NCBI RefSeq assembly: GCF_001552215.1
Contig: NZ_BCQT01000018.1
Coordinates: 310,001-374,000, forward strand
Length of the DNA: 64,000 nt
Direction of reading: 5' to 3'
Source of the DNA: Actinomadura macra NBRC 14102
GTDB taxonomy: Bacteria; Actinomycetota; Actinomycetes; Streptosporangiales; Streptosporangiaceae
Shown here: piece after piece, positions 26,101 through 32,583 of the stretch
Position numbering within the stretch: the stretch's first letter is position 1
Layout: the number at the start of each line of letters is the position of its first letter
The notes under the pieces: model-generated
Seen by the model: only the letters and a program-made list of their open reading frames with translations
Databases searched by the model: none
What the model was told of the DNA's origin: nothing
Translations under genes and position numbers: made by a program

Positions 26101-28336
26101 CGTTGACGACCAGGTGAAGGTCCGCGGGTTCCGGATCGAACTCGGTGAGATCGAGGCGGCGCTGCGCACCTCGGCCGCCGTCGCGCAGGCGGCGGTGGTG
26201 GCCAGAGAGGACGGGCCGAGCGGCGCCCGGCTGGTCGCCTATGTGGTTCCGGCGGACGGTCACGCTATTGCCCCGGAGGCGCTCCGGCGGCATCTGGCGG
26301 CGGCGCTGCCGGACTACATGGTCCCGGCGGCGTTCGTGGAGCTGGCAGAGCTCCCGGCGACGGGGAGCGGCAAGGTGGACCGCCGTGCGCTTCCGGCGCC
26401 AGAGATCACGGGCACGGCGCAGTACCGCGAGCCCGGCACATCGCGTGAAGAGCTGTTGTGCAGGGTGTTCGCCGAGGCATTGGGACTTGAGCGGGTCGGT
26501 GTCGATGACGACTTCTTCGAGCTGGGCGGAGACTCGATCATCTCCATCCGGCTCTGCGCACAGGCGCGCGCCGCGGGGCTGGTACTGACCCCTCGCGAGG
26601 TGTTCACCTGCCGGACCGTCGCGGCACTGGCGGAAGCGACACACGACTCCCCGCCTGACGACGCCCGAGCGCGCTCTTCAGCGCACACCGCTCCGCCGCT
26701 GGACGGGGGAGACCCGGAAGTACTCTCGCTCACCCCGCTGCAAGAGGGCTTGCTCTTCCACTCCAGCCTCGATGAGCGGCGCGTCGACGTCTATCACATG
26801 CAGACCACAGTGGAGCTGCACGGGACGCTGGACACCGAGCTTCTGCGGACCGCCTGCCAGACGCCCATCGATCGTCACGCGAGCCTCCGGGCCTCCATCG
26901 TGCGTCCCCCGGGGGGCGCGCCGGCCCAGCGGATCGCCCGCGCCGTCGCCGCGCCGTGGGAGGAGCTCGACCTGCGCGCGCTGGACGCGGAGCGGTGCCG
27001 CGCGCACCTCACGGACGTCCTCGCGCGGGATCGCCTGCGCCGCTTCGACCTGGACGAGCCGCCGCTGCTGCGCTTCACCCTGATCCGCCTGGCCGACCGG
27101 CGGCACCTGCTCGTGTTCACCTGCCATCACCTGGTCCTCGACGGCTGGTCGCTCTCCCACGTGATCGGCGAGATCTTCGAGACGTACGCGCGGGGCGGCG
27201 GCTCCTCCTTGCCGGCACCCGCTCCCCTCCGCGACTATCTCGCGTGGCTCGCCGGACAGGACCGTCGCGCGGCGGAGGGCGCCTGGCGCAGCGCCTTGGC
27301 CGGCCTCCCCGGCGGGACGCTCGTCGCGCCGGGCGCGCGGTTCACCGCCCCCGACCGGCTGCCGGAGAGCGTGGAAACCGAACTACCCGCAGCGGACACG
27401 TCCGCGCTGGCCAGGACCGCACGCGGGCACGGGCTCACGCTGAACACGCTGGTCCAGGGTGCCTGGTCGATCCTGCTCGCGGGGTTGACCGGCCGCCGCG
27501 ACATCGTGTCCGGTGCCACCGCGGCCGTCCGTCCCCCCGAACTCGCCGGGGTGGAGGAGACCGTCGGGCTGCTCGTCACCACGATGCCGGTCCGGGTCCG
27601 CCTGTCCCCGTCCGAGCCGGTCGCGGACGTGCTGGTCAGGCTCCAGGACGAGCAGTCCGCGCTCGCCCCGCACCGGCATCTCGCTCTCGCCGACGTCCAG
27701 CGGCTCGCGGGTGCCGGGCCGCTGTTCGACACCTCGACGGTGTTCCAGAACCACTCCGCCGGCCCGGCGGGGCCGCGACAGGTCGACGACGACCTGCGGG
27801 TCGTCCGGCTCGACGGCCGGGACGCCTACCACTACCCCCTCAGGCTCTCGGCGGTACCCGCCGAGCGGCTGCTGTTGCGTCTGGACTACCGGCCTGAGCT
27901 GTTCGCAGATTCCGCCGCCGGCACGCTGCTCGCGTGCCTGCGCCGCCTGCTCGAAGCGATGGACAGGGCCCCGGACCTGCCGGTCGCGACGCTCCTGGCG
28001 ATGGCCGAGCACGAGTGCGCCGGGATGCGGCCGGTACCCGAGGAGGCGCCCGGTCATCCGGCGCGCGCCTACCGCCCTCCCCGCGATGAGACGGAGGAGG
28101 CGCTGTGCGGCCTCTTCAGTGAGGTCCTGGGCGTGGACGACGTCGGGGCCGACGACGACTTCTTCGTCCTCGGCGGAGATTCGATCCAGGCGCTCCGCCT
28201 GCACGGAGCGCTCCGCACCACATTCCGGACGACGCCGGGTGCCCGGGCCGAGCTGAACGTCCGGGCCGTCTTCGAGGCCCCGACGCCCGCCGCGCTTGCC
28301 GCGCTGCTCGGCGTTCCGAGCCCTGCACACCGATGA
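17147..28336 (+). CDS. Nonribosomal peptide synthetase, C-A-T-C-A-T-C-A-T-C-T
   Basis: A 3729-residue megasynthase. Approximate residues: C1 5-440, A1 460-970, T1 about 1011 (LGGDSIT), C2 1088-1510, A2 1540-2035, T2 about 2075, C3 2152-2570, A3 2605-3085, T3 about 3125, C4 3192-3620, T4 about 3675. All four C domains keep HHxxxDG and begin LTPLQ(E/D)GLLFH. The last module has no A domain and there is no thioesterase. Hand-read A-domain pocket residues: A1 D-G-S-E-L-V-A-I-D-K (acidic; basic residue, arginine-like?), A2 D-G-Y-F-V-T-V-V-Y-K (close to an Ile code), A3 D-V-W-Q-L-I-L-L-A-K (unassigned). Long internal repeats join the modules. MbtH follows 13 bases later. Substrate calls are tentative. 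Confidence 0.95.
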   Translation: MTRSPLESVLPLTPLQDGLLFHALFDEDGVDVYNAQIACELAGPVDVAVLRRSWHELVARHVALRAGFLRRRSGRTVQAIARTADPPWTDVDLGDLAPADRDERVAELLADERARRFEVDRPPLLRLLLVRKAADRYVMACTFHHIVLDGWSTPLVFRDLFEIYARGGDGGALAPAVPFTGFLEWLASRDRDAAESAWRSALAGVDQPTLVDPDAGLTRTPVAPERVTVHLPAASTAALGALARRRGLTMSTVIEVAWALLLCSMTGRDDLVFGATVSGRPAELPRVEEMVGLLINTVPVRVRLDPAETLGALLARVQAEQLELGPHHHLGLADVRRLAGIGELFDTAVAFENTPLDEAAIGSAVPGLGIELVDDDADPEGTHYALSLAAFPGRALRLELSYRPDVFDRETAEVCAARLRHLLETAVTAIDTGVGAIALTTPAETETILGAWNDTAHAFPRADLATVFEARAENTPDLVALVCGDESLTYQELDVRADRLAHRLVRHGAGPDRFVAVALPRTTDAVVATLAVLKAGAVYLPIDPEQPEERNTAIIAAAEPVVLLATRASGARLPEANGAVRLYVEDDGDTGDAGGVEDAVLGGPFARPASPLPHHLAYAIGTSGSTGEPKAVAVEHHSLSNMFFSHHRNIYLPTERAAGTRRIRVTFTFSFTFDGIWSPLFWMIAGHELHLVADETRKDARALVEYVAKHEIDVLETTPSLGAQLLAAGLTGGQGHQLKVLAVGGDEVPRTLWRELRDSSLIAVFNAYGPTECTIDPLYCAVKEVETPSIGRPAANNRVYVLDGALRLVPPGVVGELYIAGAGLARGYLGRPGLSSERFVADPFGAPGTRMYRTGDLVRWDGEGRLVFAGRVDEQVKIRGFRVEPGEVESVLGGFPDVGQAVVVAREDRPGVKRLVAYIVPADGHTMDPEALRHRLAAALPDYMVPAAFVELETVPTNANGKVDRRALPAPEITGTARYREPSTPREELLCGVFAEVLGLERVGVDDGFFELGGDSITSIQLAARARRAGLALTPRDVFTCRTVAGLARAARDVDPETGSPAPRPLVELDERESAFLAASGAPDVQEYLPLTPLQEGLLFHAVYDVEGVDIYNVQVACELAGDLDVETLRASCQALLDRHAALRAGFVQRPSGRTIQAIADGVQAPWQQEDLTGLDDRARGRRLEEILAQDRAARFAMDRPPLVRFTLIRVEAERHVLAFTHHHILLDGWSLPRVLDELFELYGLRADAGALATPAPLRDYLAWLAEREPGASEQAWSTELAGVEEPTFLAPAGHARGMPVFPRRVQIELPETATAALTAMARARGLTLNTVVQGAWAVLIGVLTGRDDVVFGATVAGRPAELPGVEDMAGLLMNTVPVRVTLDPAEPLGRMLARLQDRQSALAPHQHVSLSHLQRLAGHELFDTLIAFENVPGGAGPLREKVAGLEITPSEAADATVAAHYPLSVAVFPGERLRLDLNFRPDLFDRATAELIAARLRRLLETSVHDQETPLGRLDTVTASERDAMLVAWNGAVRPGAGVASSIQEEFARQVARTPHAVAVVFGGRELTYADLDARSDALARRLARLGVGPEDAVAVLQERTADLVISLLAVLKAGGAYVPLERRFPKARLRDVMRDTAAAVLLTDAASRGIEFAHGAAVIVVDDDAPEVDGGGPAVPVRGRPDQLAYVMYTSGSTGGAKGVATTHRDVLEFAADQAWKDEDHARVLFHSAQAFDGTVYELWVPLLTGGRVVVCPVPDLDVATLGQVIADHGVTAVFMTSGLFRAVASEAPGTLAGLRQVWTGGDVVSAAGVRRVLEACPGLVLVDVYGPTETTVYATYFPIHSPDDVPDTLPIGRPLDNTRAYVLDGALRLVPPGVVGELYIAGAGLARGYLGRPGLSSERFVADPFGVPGTRMYRTGDLVRWDSEGRLVFAGRVDEQVKIRGFRVEPGEVESVLGGFPDVGQAVVVAREDRPGVKRLVAYIVPADGHTMDPEALRHRLAAVLPDYMVPAAFAELAELPVTASGKVDRRALPAPEITGTAHYREPGTSREELLCRVFAEVLGLERVGVDDDFFELGGDSIISIRLCAQARAAGLVLTPREVFTCRNAAALARAARVPDAATGEAAARPLLDLDAGELAFLSASQPTEVEEYLPLSPLQEGLLFHAVYDVEGVDVYNVQVACELAGDLDVEMLRASCQALLDRHTVLRAGFVQGRSGRSVQAIAESVEVPFRRVDAGGPEGPARRGRLERLLAEERTARFAMDRPPLARFLLIRLGPDRHVLAFTHHHILLDGWSLPAVLRDLFELYGHRADNDRLPPPVPLRDYLAWLASRDVDASERAWRTELAGLDEPALVAPAAQGGGLPVLPRRVRIELPETATAALTAMARARGLTLNTVVQGAWAVLVGILTGRDDVVFGATVAGRPAELPGVEDMAGLLMNTVPVRVTLDPAEPLSRMLARLQDRQSALAAHQYLALSHIQRLAGHELFDTSIIFQNLGDDEGPLRYRVADVEVTVTDGGNETVGTTHYPLTLIAMPGPRLRLHLSYRPDLIDAGAATNVMDRLQRLLTVPADDLDIPLNKLDSLGARERRDLLEARNDTAAPYPPGTLPELMRAQVRRTPDAVALVAGSESLTYRELDARVDRLANRLYAAGAGRGRVVAVALPRSPEAVIALHAIHRTGAAYVPVDPGLPPDRARFIVEDTDAVAVLTPDSYRELTGDAVPSPTAPPGPGPLDAAYVIYTSGSTGRPKGVVVPHAGVVNQLLWMQERYPLGPDDRVLLKTTASFDVSVWEYFWPLMAGATLVVARPDGHRDPVYLAGLIERERVTTVQFVPSMLEAFVRTPGLPALSTLRRVLCIGEALGTALAERFHALFDAELHNLYGPTETSLASTAFESRTGTRELSIPIGLPLANTRVYVLDSALRLVPPGVVGELYIAGAGLARGYLRRPGLSSERFVADPFGAPGTRMYRTGDLVRWDGEGLLDFAGRVDDQVKVRGFRIELGEIEAALRTSAAVAQAAVVAREDGPSGARLVAYVVPADGHAIAPEALRRHLAAALPDYMVPAAFVELAELPATGSGKVDRRALPAPEITGTAQYREPGTSREELLCRVFAEALGLERVGVDDDFFELGGDSIISIRLCAQARAAGLVLTPREVFTCRTVAALAEATHDSPPDDARARSSAHTAPPLDGGDPEVLSLTPLQEGLLFHSSLDERRVDVYHMQTTVELHGTLDTELLRTACQTPIDRHASLRASIVRPPGGAPAQRIARAVAAPWEELDLRALDAERCRAHLTDVLARDRLRRFDLDEPPLLRFTLIRLADRRHLLVFTCHHLVLDGWSLSHVIGEIFETYARGGGSSLPAPAPLRDYLAWLAGQDRRAAEGAWRSALAGLPGGTLVAPGARFTAPDRLPESVETELPAADTSALARTARGHGLTLNTLVQGAWSILLAGLTGRRDIVSGATAAVRPPELAGVEETVGLLVTTMPVRVRLSPSEPVADVLVRLQDEQSALAPHRHLALADVQRLAGAGPLFDTSTVFQNHSAGPAGPRQVDDDLRVVRLDGRDAYHYPLRLSAVPAERLLLRLDYRPELFADSAAGTLLACLRRLLEAMDRAPDLPVATLLAMAEHECAGMRPVPEEAPGHPARAYRPPRDETEEALCGLFSEVLGVDDVGADDDFFVLGGDSIQALRLHGALRTTFRTTPGARAELNVRAVFEAPTPAALAALLGVPSPAHR
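19543..19995 (+). repeat. A-domain repeat, copy 1 (module 1)
   Basis: About 450 bases covering the C-terminal half of A1, from VYVLDGALRLVPPG to PDYMVPAAF. They are almost identical in DNA to 22736-23188 in A2, including synonymous positions, and partly to 25885-26110 in A3. The block uses T- and G-rich codons (gtg, ttg, ggt) unlike the flanking C-rich codons, so gene conversion between A domains or import of a cassette is likely. Confidence 0.85.
21068..21359 (+). repeat. C-domain repeat, copy 1 (C2)
   Basis: About 290 bases encoding IELPETATAALTAMARARGLT through LQDRQSALA. They are nearly identical to 24260-24551 in C3, including silent positions, while sequence on both sides has diverged. 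Confidence 0.85.
22736..23188 (+). repeat. A-domain repeat, copy 2 (module 2)
   Basis: Second copy of the block at 19543-19995, offset by 3193 bases. Only a handful of base differences are visible, for example in the W-D-S-E-G-R region and at gcggtg versus gcggcg. The bases just before and after the block are clearly less similar between the two modules. Confidence 0.85.
23336..23462 (+). repeat. Carrier-domain repeat, copy 1 (T2)
   Basis: About 127 bases around the phosphopantetheine site LGGDSIISIRL, almost identical to 26486-26612 at T3; the downstream linkers differ. Confidence 0.8.
24260..24551 (+). repeat. C-domain repeat, copy 2 (C3)
   Basis: Second copy of the C-domain block at 21068-21359, offset by 3192 bases. 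Confidence 0.85.
25885..26110 (+). repeat. A-domain repeat, diverged copy 3 (module 3)
   Basis: A shorter and more diverged copy of the same block in A3, ending near the FAGRVDDQVK region. Several T-ending codons of copies 1 and 2 have become C-ending here, consistent with an older event. Confidence 0.7.
26486..26612 (+). repeat. Carrier-domain repeat, copy 2 (T3)
   Basis: Second copy of the T-domain block at 23336-23462. Confidence 0.8.
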
Positions 28337-28349
28337 AAGGACCTCTCTC

Positions 28350-28568
28350 GTGAAGAACCCCTTCGACGACCCCGACGGCCGGTTCCTGGTGCTCGTCAAC
28401 GACGAGGGCCAGCACAGCCTGTGGCCGTCCTTCGCCGACGTGCCCGCGGGCTGGCAGCCCGTCCACGGCGAGACCGACCGCCGGTCCTGCCTGGCCTACG
28501 TCGAGGAGCACTGGACCGACATGCGGCCGAAGAGCCTCGTCGCCCAACTCGAGAACGAGGACCGTTGA
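28350..28568 (+). CDS. MbtH-like NRPS accessory protein
   Basis: A 72-residue MbtH homologue. It starts KNPFDDPDGRF and has the family hallmarks: NDEGQHSLWP, the three conserved Trp residues, GWQPVHG, and the C-terminal WTDMRPKSL. MbtH proteins bind adenylation domains and are often needed for their folding or activity. GTG 28350 has GAAAGG nine bases upstream; longer in-frame starts extend back into the NRPS gene and are rejected. It lies 13 bases after the NRPS stop and its own stop overlaps the next start by one base (TGATG). Confidence 0.95.
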   Translation: MKNPFDDPDGRFLVLVNDEGQHSLWPSFADVPAGWQPVHGETDRRSCLAYVEEHWTDMRPKSLVAQLENEDR

Positions 28569-29536
28569 TGTCGCCGCCCGGCCCCCACAGCACCCTCGTC
28601 GAGGTCGACGCCCATATTCGCTCCTGTCTGAACTGGGACTACGGCCGCCGCGACAGCCGGATGTGGCAGCTGTACGAGCGCAGCAAGGTCGCCCAGTGGA
28701 ACGTCTCCACCGACATCGACTGGACGCCCGAGGTCCACGTGGGGTCGCTGCTGCGTCCGCGCGACGGACTGGTGCCCCCGACCGCGCCGCCGGGCAGCCC
28801 CGTGTCCCCCGAGCGGTGGAACGACTTCCTGTGGGAGTTCCAGGTCTGGATGGTGAGCCAGTTCCTGCACGGCGAGCAGGGGGCGCTGCTCACCACCGCG
28901 CGGCTGGTCGAGGTCGTTCCCGACATCGAGGCCAAGACCTACGCGGCGGCGCAGGTCGCCGACGAGGCCCGGCACGTGGAGGCGTACGCGCGCTACATCG
29001 ACGAGAAGCTGGGCGTCTCGTACCCGATCAACGCCGGTCTGGAGCAACTGCTGCGCGACCTGCTCGCAGAGTCCCGCTGGGACGTCCTCTACCTCGGCGT
29101 CCAGGTCGTCATCGAGGGGCTGGCGCTGGTCGCGACGCGGGTGGCGAGCACGAGCTTCGGCGATCCCGTCATCACCTCGATCACCCGGATGATCGCGCGG
29201 GACGAGGCGCGGCACATCTCGTTCGGGGTGGTCGCCCTCGACGGCATGTACCAGGACATGACCAGCCGCGAGCTGGCCGACCGCGACGACTTCCTCCAGG
29301 AGGCCGTCCACGTCATGTCCCAGCGCTTCCTGCTCGGCGAGGTCTGGGAACACCTCGGCGTGGACGTCGCCGCCGGCCGCCGGTTCGTCCGGAACGACCC
29401 GCGGATGGTCGCCTTCCGGCAACTGCTGTTCTTCAAGGTCGTCCAGGTGCTGCGGCAGATCGGCATGCTCACCCCGGCCGTCCGGGACCTGATGCTCGCC
29501 GAGTCCCTCGCGCAGCCGGAGGTGTTCGCCAAATGA
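28568..29536 (+). CDS. AurF-type di-iron oxygenase (ferritin-like)
   Basis: A 322-residue ferritin-like protein. It shows the AurF/CmlI iron-binding pattern E-x28-D-E-x2-H twice: E103, D132-E133, H136 (DEARHVEAY), then E183, D212-E213, H216 (DEARHISFG). AurF-family enzymes oxidise arylamines or amino groups to hydroxylamine, nitroso or nitro groups; some relatives hydroxylate carrier-bound amino acids at carbon. Its place between the MbtH gene and the exporter, with one-base and four-base overlaps, makes it a tailoring enzyme of the lipopeptide. Whether it acts on the free precursor, a carrier-bound residue or the finished peptide is unknown. Confidence 0.85.
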   Translation: MSPPGPHSTLVEVDAHIRSCLNWDYGRRDSRMWQLYERSKVAQWNVSTDIDWTPEVHVGSLLRPRDGLVPPTAPPGSPVSPERWNDFLWEFQVWMVSQFLHGEQGALLTTARLVEVVPDIEAKTYAAAQVADEARHVEAYARYIDEKLGVSYPINAGLEQLLRDLLAESRWDVLYLGVQVVIEGLALVATRVASTSFGDPVITSITRMIARDEARHISFGVVALDGMYQDMTSRELADRDDFLQEAVHVMSQRFLLGEVWEHLGVDVAAGRRFVRNDPRMVAFRQLLFFKVVQVLRQIGMLTPAVRDLMLAESLAQPEVFAK

Positions 29537-30834
29537 GCGATCGGGGGAGGGCGCCGGAACCGTCCGAGGACGGCCCGCTCCCCTCCCTGTGGCGCAGCCC
29601 CGACTATGTCGGCTGGTGGACCGGGAACACGGTCTCCGCCGTCGGCACCAGCCTGTCGGCCATCGCCTTCCCCCTCCTGGTCCTCTACACGACCGGTTCG
29701 GTGGCCCGTGCGGGCATGATCGGCGCGGCGAACCTCGCGGGGATGCTCATCACCACGCTGCTGGGCGGCGCGCTCGCCGACCGGGTGTCCCGCAAGGCCA
29801 TCCTGGTGCTTAGCCCGCTCGTCCAGGGCGCGGTGCTCGCCGCCGTCGCCACCGCCGTGGCGACCGACCGTGCCTCGCTGCCGCTGCTCGTGGCGGCGGC
29901 CCTCGCCGGCGGCCTGTCCGCGGGCGTGGTGACCGGCGCCGAGATGTCCGCGCTGCGCCGGATCGTGCCCAAGGAACAGCTGCCGGTCGCGACCGGTCAG
30001 ATGATGGGACGCGACCTCGGCGCCGACCTGATCGGGGCCCCGCTCGGAGGCGTGCTGTTCGCCGTCACCCGCTGGTTCCCGTTCGCGGCCGACGCCGTGT
30101 CCTTCGTCTTCGCGGCCGTCGGCGCCCTGCTGATCCGCCGGCCGCTCGGACCCGACCGGTCCGCCGCCGTCCGGCGCAACTCCGTGACGCAGGACATCGC
30201 GGCCGGAATCAGGTTCGTCCGCGAGCAGCCCTTCCTGCGGTTCACCGTCATCTGGGGCGCCCTGCTCAACACCGTCACCGAGGCGTTCACCCTGCTGTTC
30301 ATCGCGCTGATCCGCTACCGCGGCGGCGGTCCCGCCCAGGTCGGCCTGATCAGCTCGCTCGCGCTGCTCGGCGGGCTGGTGGGCGCGGTGATCGGCCCGT
30401 CGGTCGCCCGCAGGGTCCGCCCGCAGCGGGTGCTGTACGCGGCCGCGTGGGCGTTCGCGGCCACCCTCGCGGCCTGCGCCTTCGTCCCGCGGCCGTGGCA
30501 GATCGGCGCGGTCGTGACCGTCGCCATGCTGACCATGGTCCCGCTGAACGTGGTGCTGCAGGCCGCGGTGGTACGGGTCGTGCCCGACGAGTTCTCGGGC
30601 CGGGTCGCCGCGGTGGGCCGGTTCGGCACGATGGCGTTGCAGTGGACGGGACCGCTGGTCGCCGGGCTCCTGGCGAGCCTGTTCGGCGTTCCGGGCGCCG
30701 TGCTCTCGCTTCTGGTGCCGGTGGCGCTGCTGGCCCTCGCCCTGCACGCGACGCGTTCCCTCGACGCCATGGACGTCCTCACCGACGATGTCCGCGTCAC
30801 GTCCCCGAAGGAGAAGGCGCCCACGGAGGCCTGA
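29533..30834 (+). CDS. MFS transporter, probable peptide exporter/self-resistance
   Basis: A 433-residue major-facilitator protein with about 12 hydrophobic segments. The loop between segments 2 and 3 reads GGALADRVSRKAIL, the MFS motif A, and a related GPSVARRVRPQRVL lies in the second half. The sequence resembles enterobactin-exporter-like and tetracycline-type proton-driven efflux pumps. ATG 29533 overlaps the upstream stop (ATGA). As the last gene of the NRPS operon it most likely exports the product. Confidence 0.9.
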   Translation: MSDRGRAPEPSEDGPLPSLWRSPDYVGWWTGNTVSAVGTSLSAIAFPLLVLYTTGSVARAGMIGAANLAGMLITTLLGGALADRVSRKAILVLSPLVQGAVLAAVATAVATDRASLPLLVAAALAGGLSAGVVTGAEMSALRRIVPKEQLPVATGQMMGRDLGADLIGAPLGGVLFAVTRWFPFAADAVSFVFAAVGALLIRRPLGPDRSAAVRRNSVTQDIAAGIRFVREQPFLRFTVIWGALLNTVTEAFTLLFIALIRYRGGGPAQVGLISSLALLGGLVGAVIGPSVARRVRPQRVLYAAAWAFAATLAACAFVPRPWQIGAVVTVAMLTMVPLNVVLQAAVVRVVPDEFSGRVAAVGRFGTMALQWTGPLVAGLLASLFGVPGAVLSLLVPVALLALALHATRSLDAMDVLTDDVRVTSPKEKAPTEA

Positions 30835-30858
30835 TGTTCGCGGGGGAGGCTCCACAGA

Positions 30859-30898
30859 CGACGGCGCCGGCGGCTCATCCGAGCCGCCGGCGCCGTCG
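30859..30898. terminator. Bidirectional stem-loop terminator
   Basis: A perfect 18-bp inverted repeat with a 4-base loop (30859-30876 with 30881-30898), extremely GC-rich. It lies between the ends of the convergent MFS gene (30834) and class III aminotransferase gene (30914). There is no long T-tract, as is common for actinomycete terminators. Confidence 0.9.
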
Positions 30899-30913
30899 CA
30901 CGGGGAGATCGTG

Positions 30914-32188
30914 TCAGCCGGATCTCGCCGCCCGGCGCTCGGCCGCCCGGCAGCCCGCGTCCAGGATCGCGAAGGCGCGGTCCATCTGGGCGGCGTCGGT
31001 GACCGCCGGCGGCAGCAGCTTGAGCACGGCCGGTCTGCTCAGGCTCTGGCCGACGAGCAGCCCGCGCCGGCCCGCTTCGAGGACCGCGAGCCCCGCGACG
31101 GTCGCGTCGCCGAACTCGACGGCCGCGAGCAGGCCGGTGGAGCGGACCCCGACGACACTCCCGGGACGGGAGGCGGCGAGCGCCGCGACCCCCGCGGCCA
31201 GCCGGGCCGCCACGGCGGGAAGGCTCTCGGCCACCGTGTCGAGCAGGTCGAGCGCCGCCAGGCCCGCGGCGCACGAGGCGGGGTGCCCGCCGAACGTCGC
31301 GGTGTGGAAGTAGGGATCGGCCGCGAGCGGGGCGAACAGCTCCCGCGTGCCGACCACGGCCGACAGCGGCATGACGCCGCCGCCGAGCGGCTTGCCGAGC
31401 AGGACCGCGTCGGGCCGCACGCCCTCGCTCACCGACACCGACACCGGCCCGCAGCGGCGGAGCCCGCACTGGATCTCGTCGGCCAGGACGAACGCCCCCG
31501 CCGCGTGCGCGTCCGCGCTCCACCGGCGCAGCAGCTCCGGCGGGATGGCCCGCCCGCCGCCCTCGCCCTGCACGGGCTCGAAGATCAGCGCCGCGAAGGG
31601 AGCCTCCCGCGCCGCCCGCGCGACCGCGTCCGGCTCCAGCGGAAGATGCCGCACGTCGCCGAGGAAGCCCCGCACGGGACCGCGGCGAAGCGGATCGTGG
31701 GTCAGGGCCAGCGCGCCCATGCTCTTGCCGTGGAATCCCCCTTGCACGGCCAGCGCCGACGGCGTGCCGGTGCGGGCGATGGCGAGCTTGAGCGCGGTCT
31801 CGACCGCGTCCGCGCCGTTGAGCCCGAAGGAGACCTTGTCCAGCCGGCCCGGATCCACCAGGGCGGCGAGCCGGGCGGCCAAGGCGGCCGCGTACGGGTT
31901 GGTCAGCAGCCGGGTCGAGGTCGGCAACGTCTCCAGGGCGGCGCGCACCGCGCGGGTCACCGTCGCGGGACGATGACCGAACAGCGGCACGGCGTAGCTG
32001 CCGAAATCGAGCATCGTCCGGCCGCTGGACAGCCGGACCTCGGCGCCCTCGCCGATCGCCTCGAAGGCACCGGACCCGAGGATCCGCTGCCGTTCGACGG
32101 TGTCGGAGACCAGATGGGCCAGCGCGTCGGCGAAGACCTCCGACGCGGGCGGGACGGGGGGAGCGAACTCCTCCGGTGCGACCGTCAT
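30914..32188 (-). CDS. Class III PLP-dependent aminotransferase
   Basis: A 424-residue aminotransferase of the ornithine/acetylornithine/GABA group. Landmarks are FGLNGADAVETALKLA, the FHGKSMGAL loop, FEPVQGEGGG, LADEIQCGLRRCG with the PLP-pyridine Asp, the Schiff-base Lys in LLGKPLGGGVMP, and HTATFGGHPASCAAG. The start overlaps the ACP stop (ATGA), so it is the third gene of the FAAL-ACP operon. Class III aminotransferase domains in iturin-type lipopeptides place an amino group on a carrier-bound beta-keto acyl chain. A similar role here, giving an amino-acyl starter, is possible but unproven; making a diamino acid building block is the alternative. Confidence 0.88.
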   Translation of the reverse strand: MTVAPEEFAPPVPPASEVFADALAHLVSDTVERQRILGSGAFEAIGEGAEVRLSSGRTMLDFGSYAVPLFGHRPATVTRAVRAALETLPTSTRLLTNPYAAALAARLAALVDPGRLDKVSFGLNGADAVETALKLAIARTGTPSALAVQGGFHGKSMGALALTHDPLRRGPVRGFLGDVRHLPLEPDAVARAAREAPFAALIFEPVQGEGGGRAIPPELLRRWSADAHAAGAFVLADEIQCGLRRCGPVSVSVSEGVRPDAVLLGKPLGGGVMPLSAVVGTRELFAPLAADPYFHTATFGGHPASCAAGLAALDLLDTVAESLPAVAARLAAGVAALAASRPGSVVGVRSTGLLAAVEFGDATVAGLAVLEAGRRGLLVGQSLSRPAVLKLLPPAVTDAAQMDRAFAILDAGCRAAERRAARSG

Positions 32189-32532
32189 CCGCGCGGGTCC
32201 CAGGTCACGCCGTACCGCGCGCAGTACTCGGTGACGTCCGCGTCGTTCGCCGGCCTGGCCTCGGACCTGGCCACCGCGCTCTCGATGAGCCCGACGACGT
32301 CGCCGACGGAGGTCAGCAGCATCGCCTGCTCCGGCGTGACGGAGTCCAGGTCGAACAGGTCCTCCAGGGCGAAGGCCAGCTCGGTAAGGGTCAGCGAGTG
32401 GAAGCCGAGGTCGTGGATCAGCCGGTGATCGGCCATGACGACCTCGGTCGGGGCCGGCGCGAGGATGCGCACGATCTCATGGATCACCGGCGCGACCAGG
32501 TCCGCGCCGGTCGTGGAATGGGCCTCGGGCAT
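32185..32532 (-). CDS. Acyl carrier protein
   Basis: A 115-residue carrier protein. The phosphopantetheine attachment site is the Ser in DLGFHSLTLTELAFALE, followed by an acidic second helix and DSVTPEQA. About 25 extra C-terminal residues (VTEYCARYGVTWDPRG) extend past the usual ACP end. ATG 32532 is chosen because AGGAGA lies eight bases before it; ATG 32556 is upstream. It lies between the FAAL gene and the aminotransferase, so it is the likely acceptor of the activated fatty acid. Confidence 0.88.
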   Translation of the reverse strand: MPEAHSTTGADLVAPVIHEIVRILAPAPTEVVMADHRLIHDLGFHSLTLTELAFALEDLFDLDSVTPEQAMLLTSVGDVVGLIESAVARSEARPANDADVTEYCARYGVTWDPRG

Positions 32533-32583
32533 GGGGTGGGTCTCCTGTCTGGTCATAGGTCTGGTCGTGCGGCACGTTCTGTG

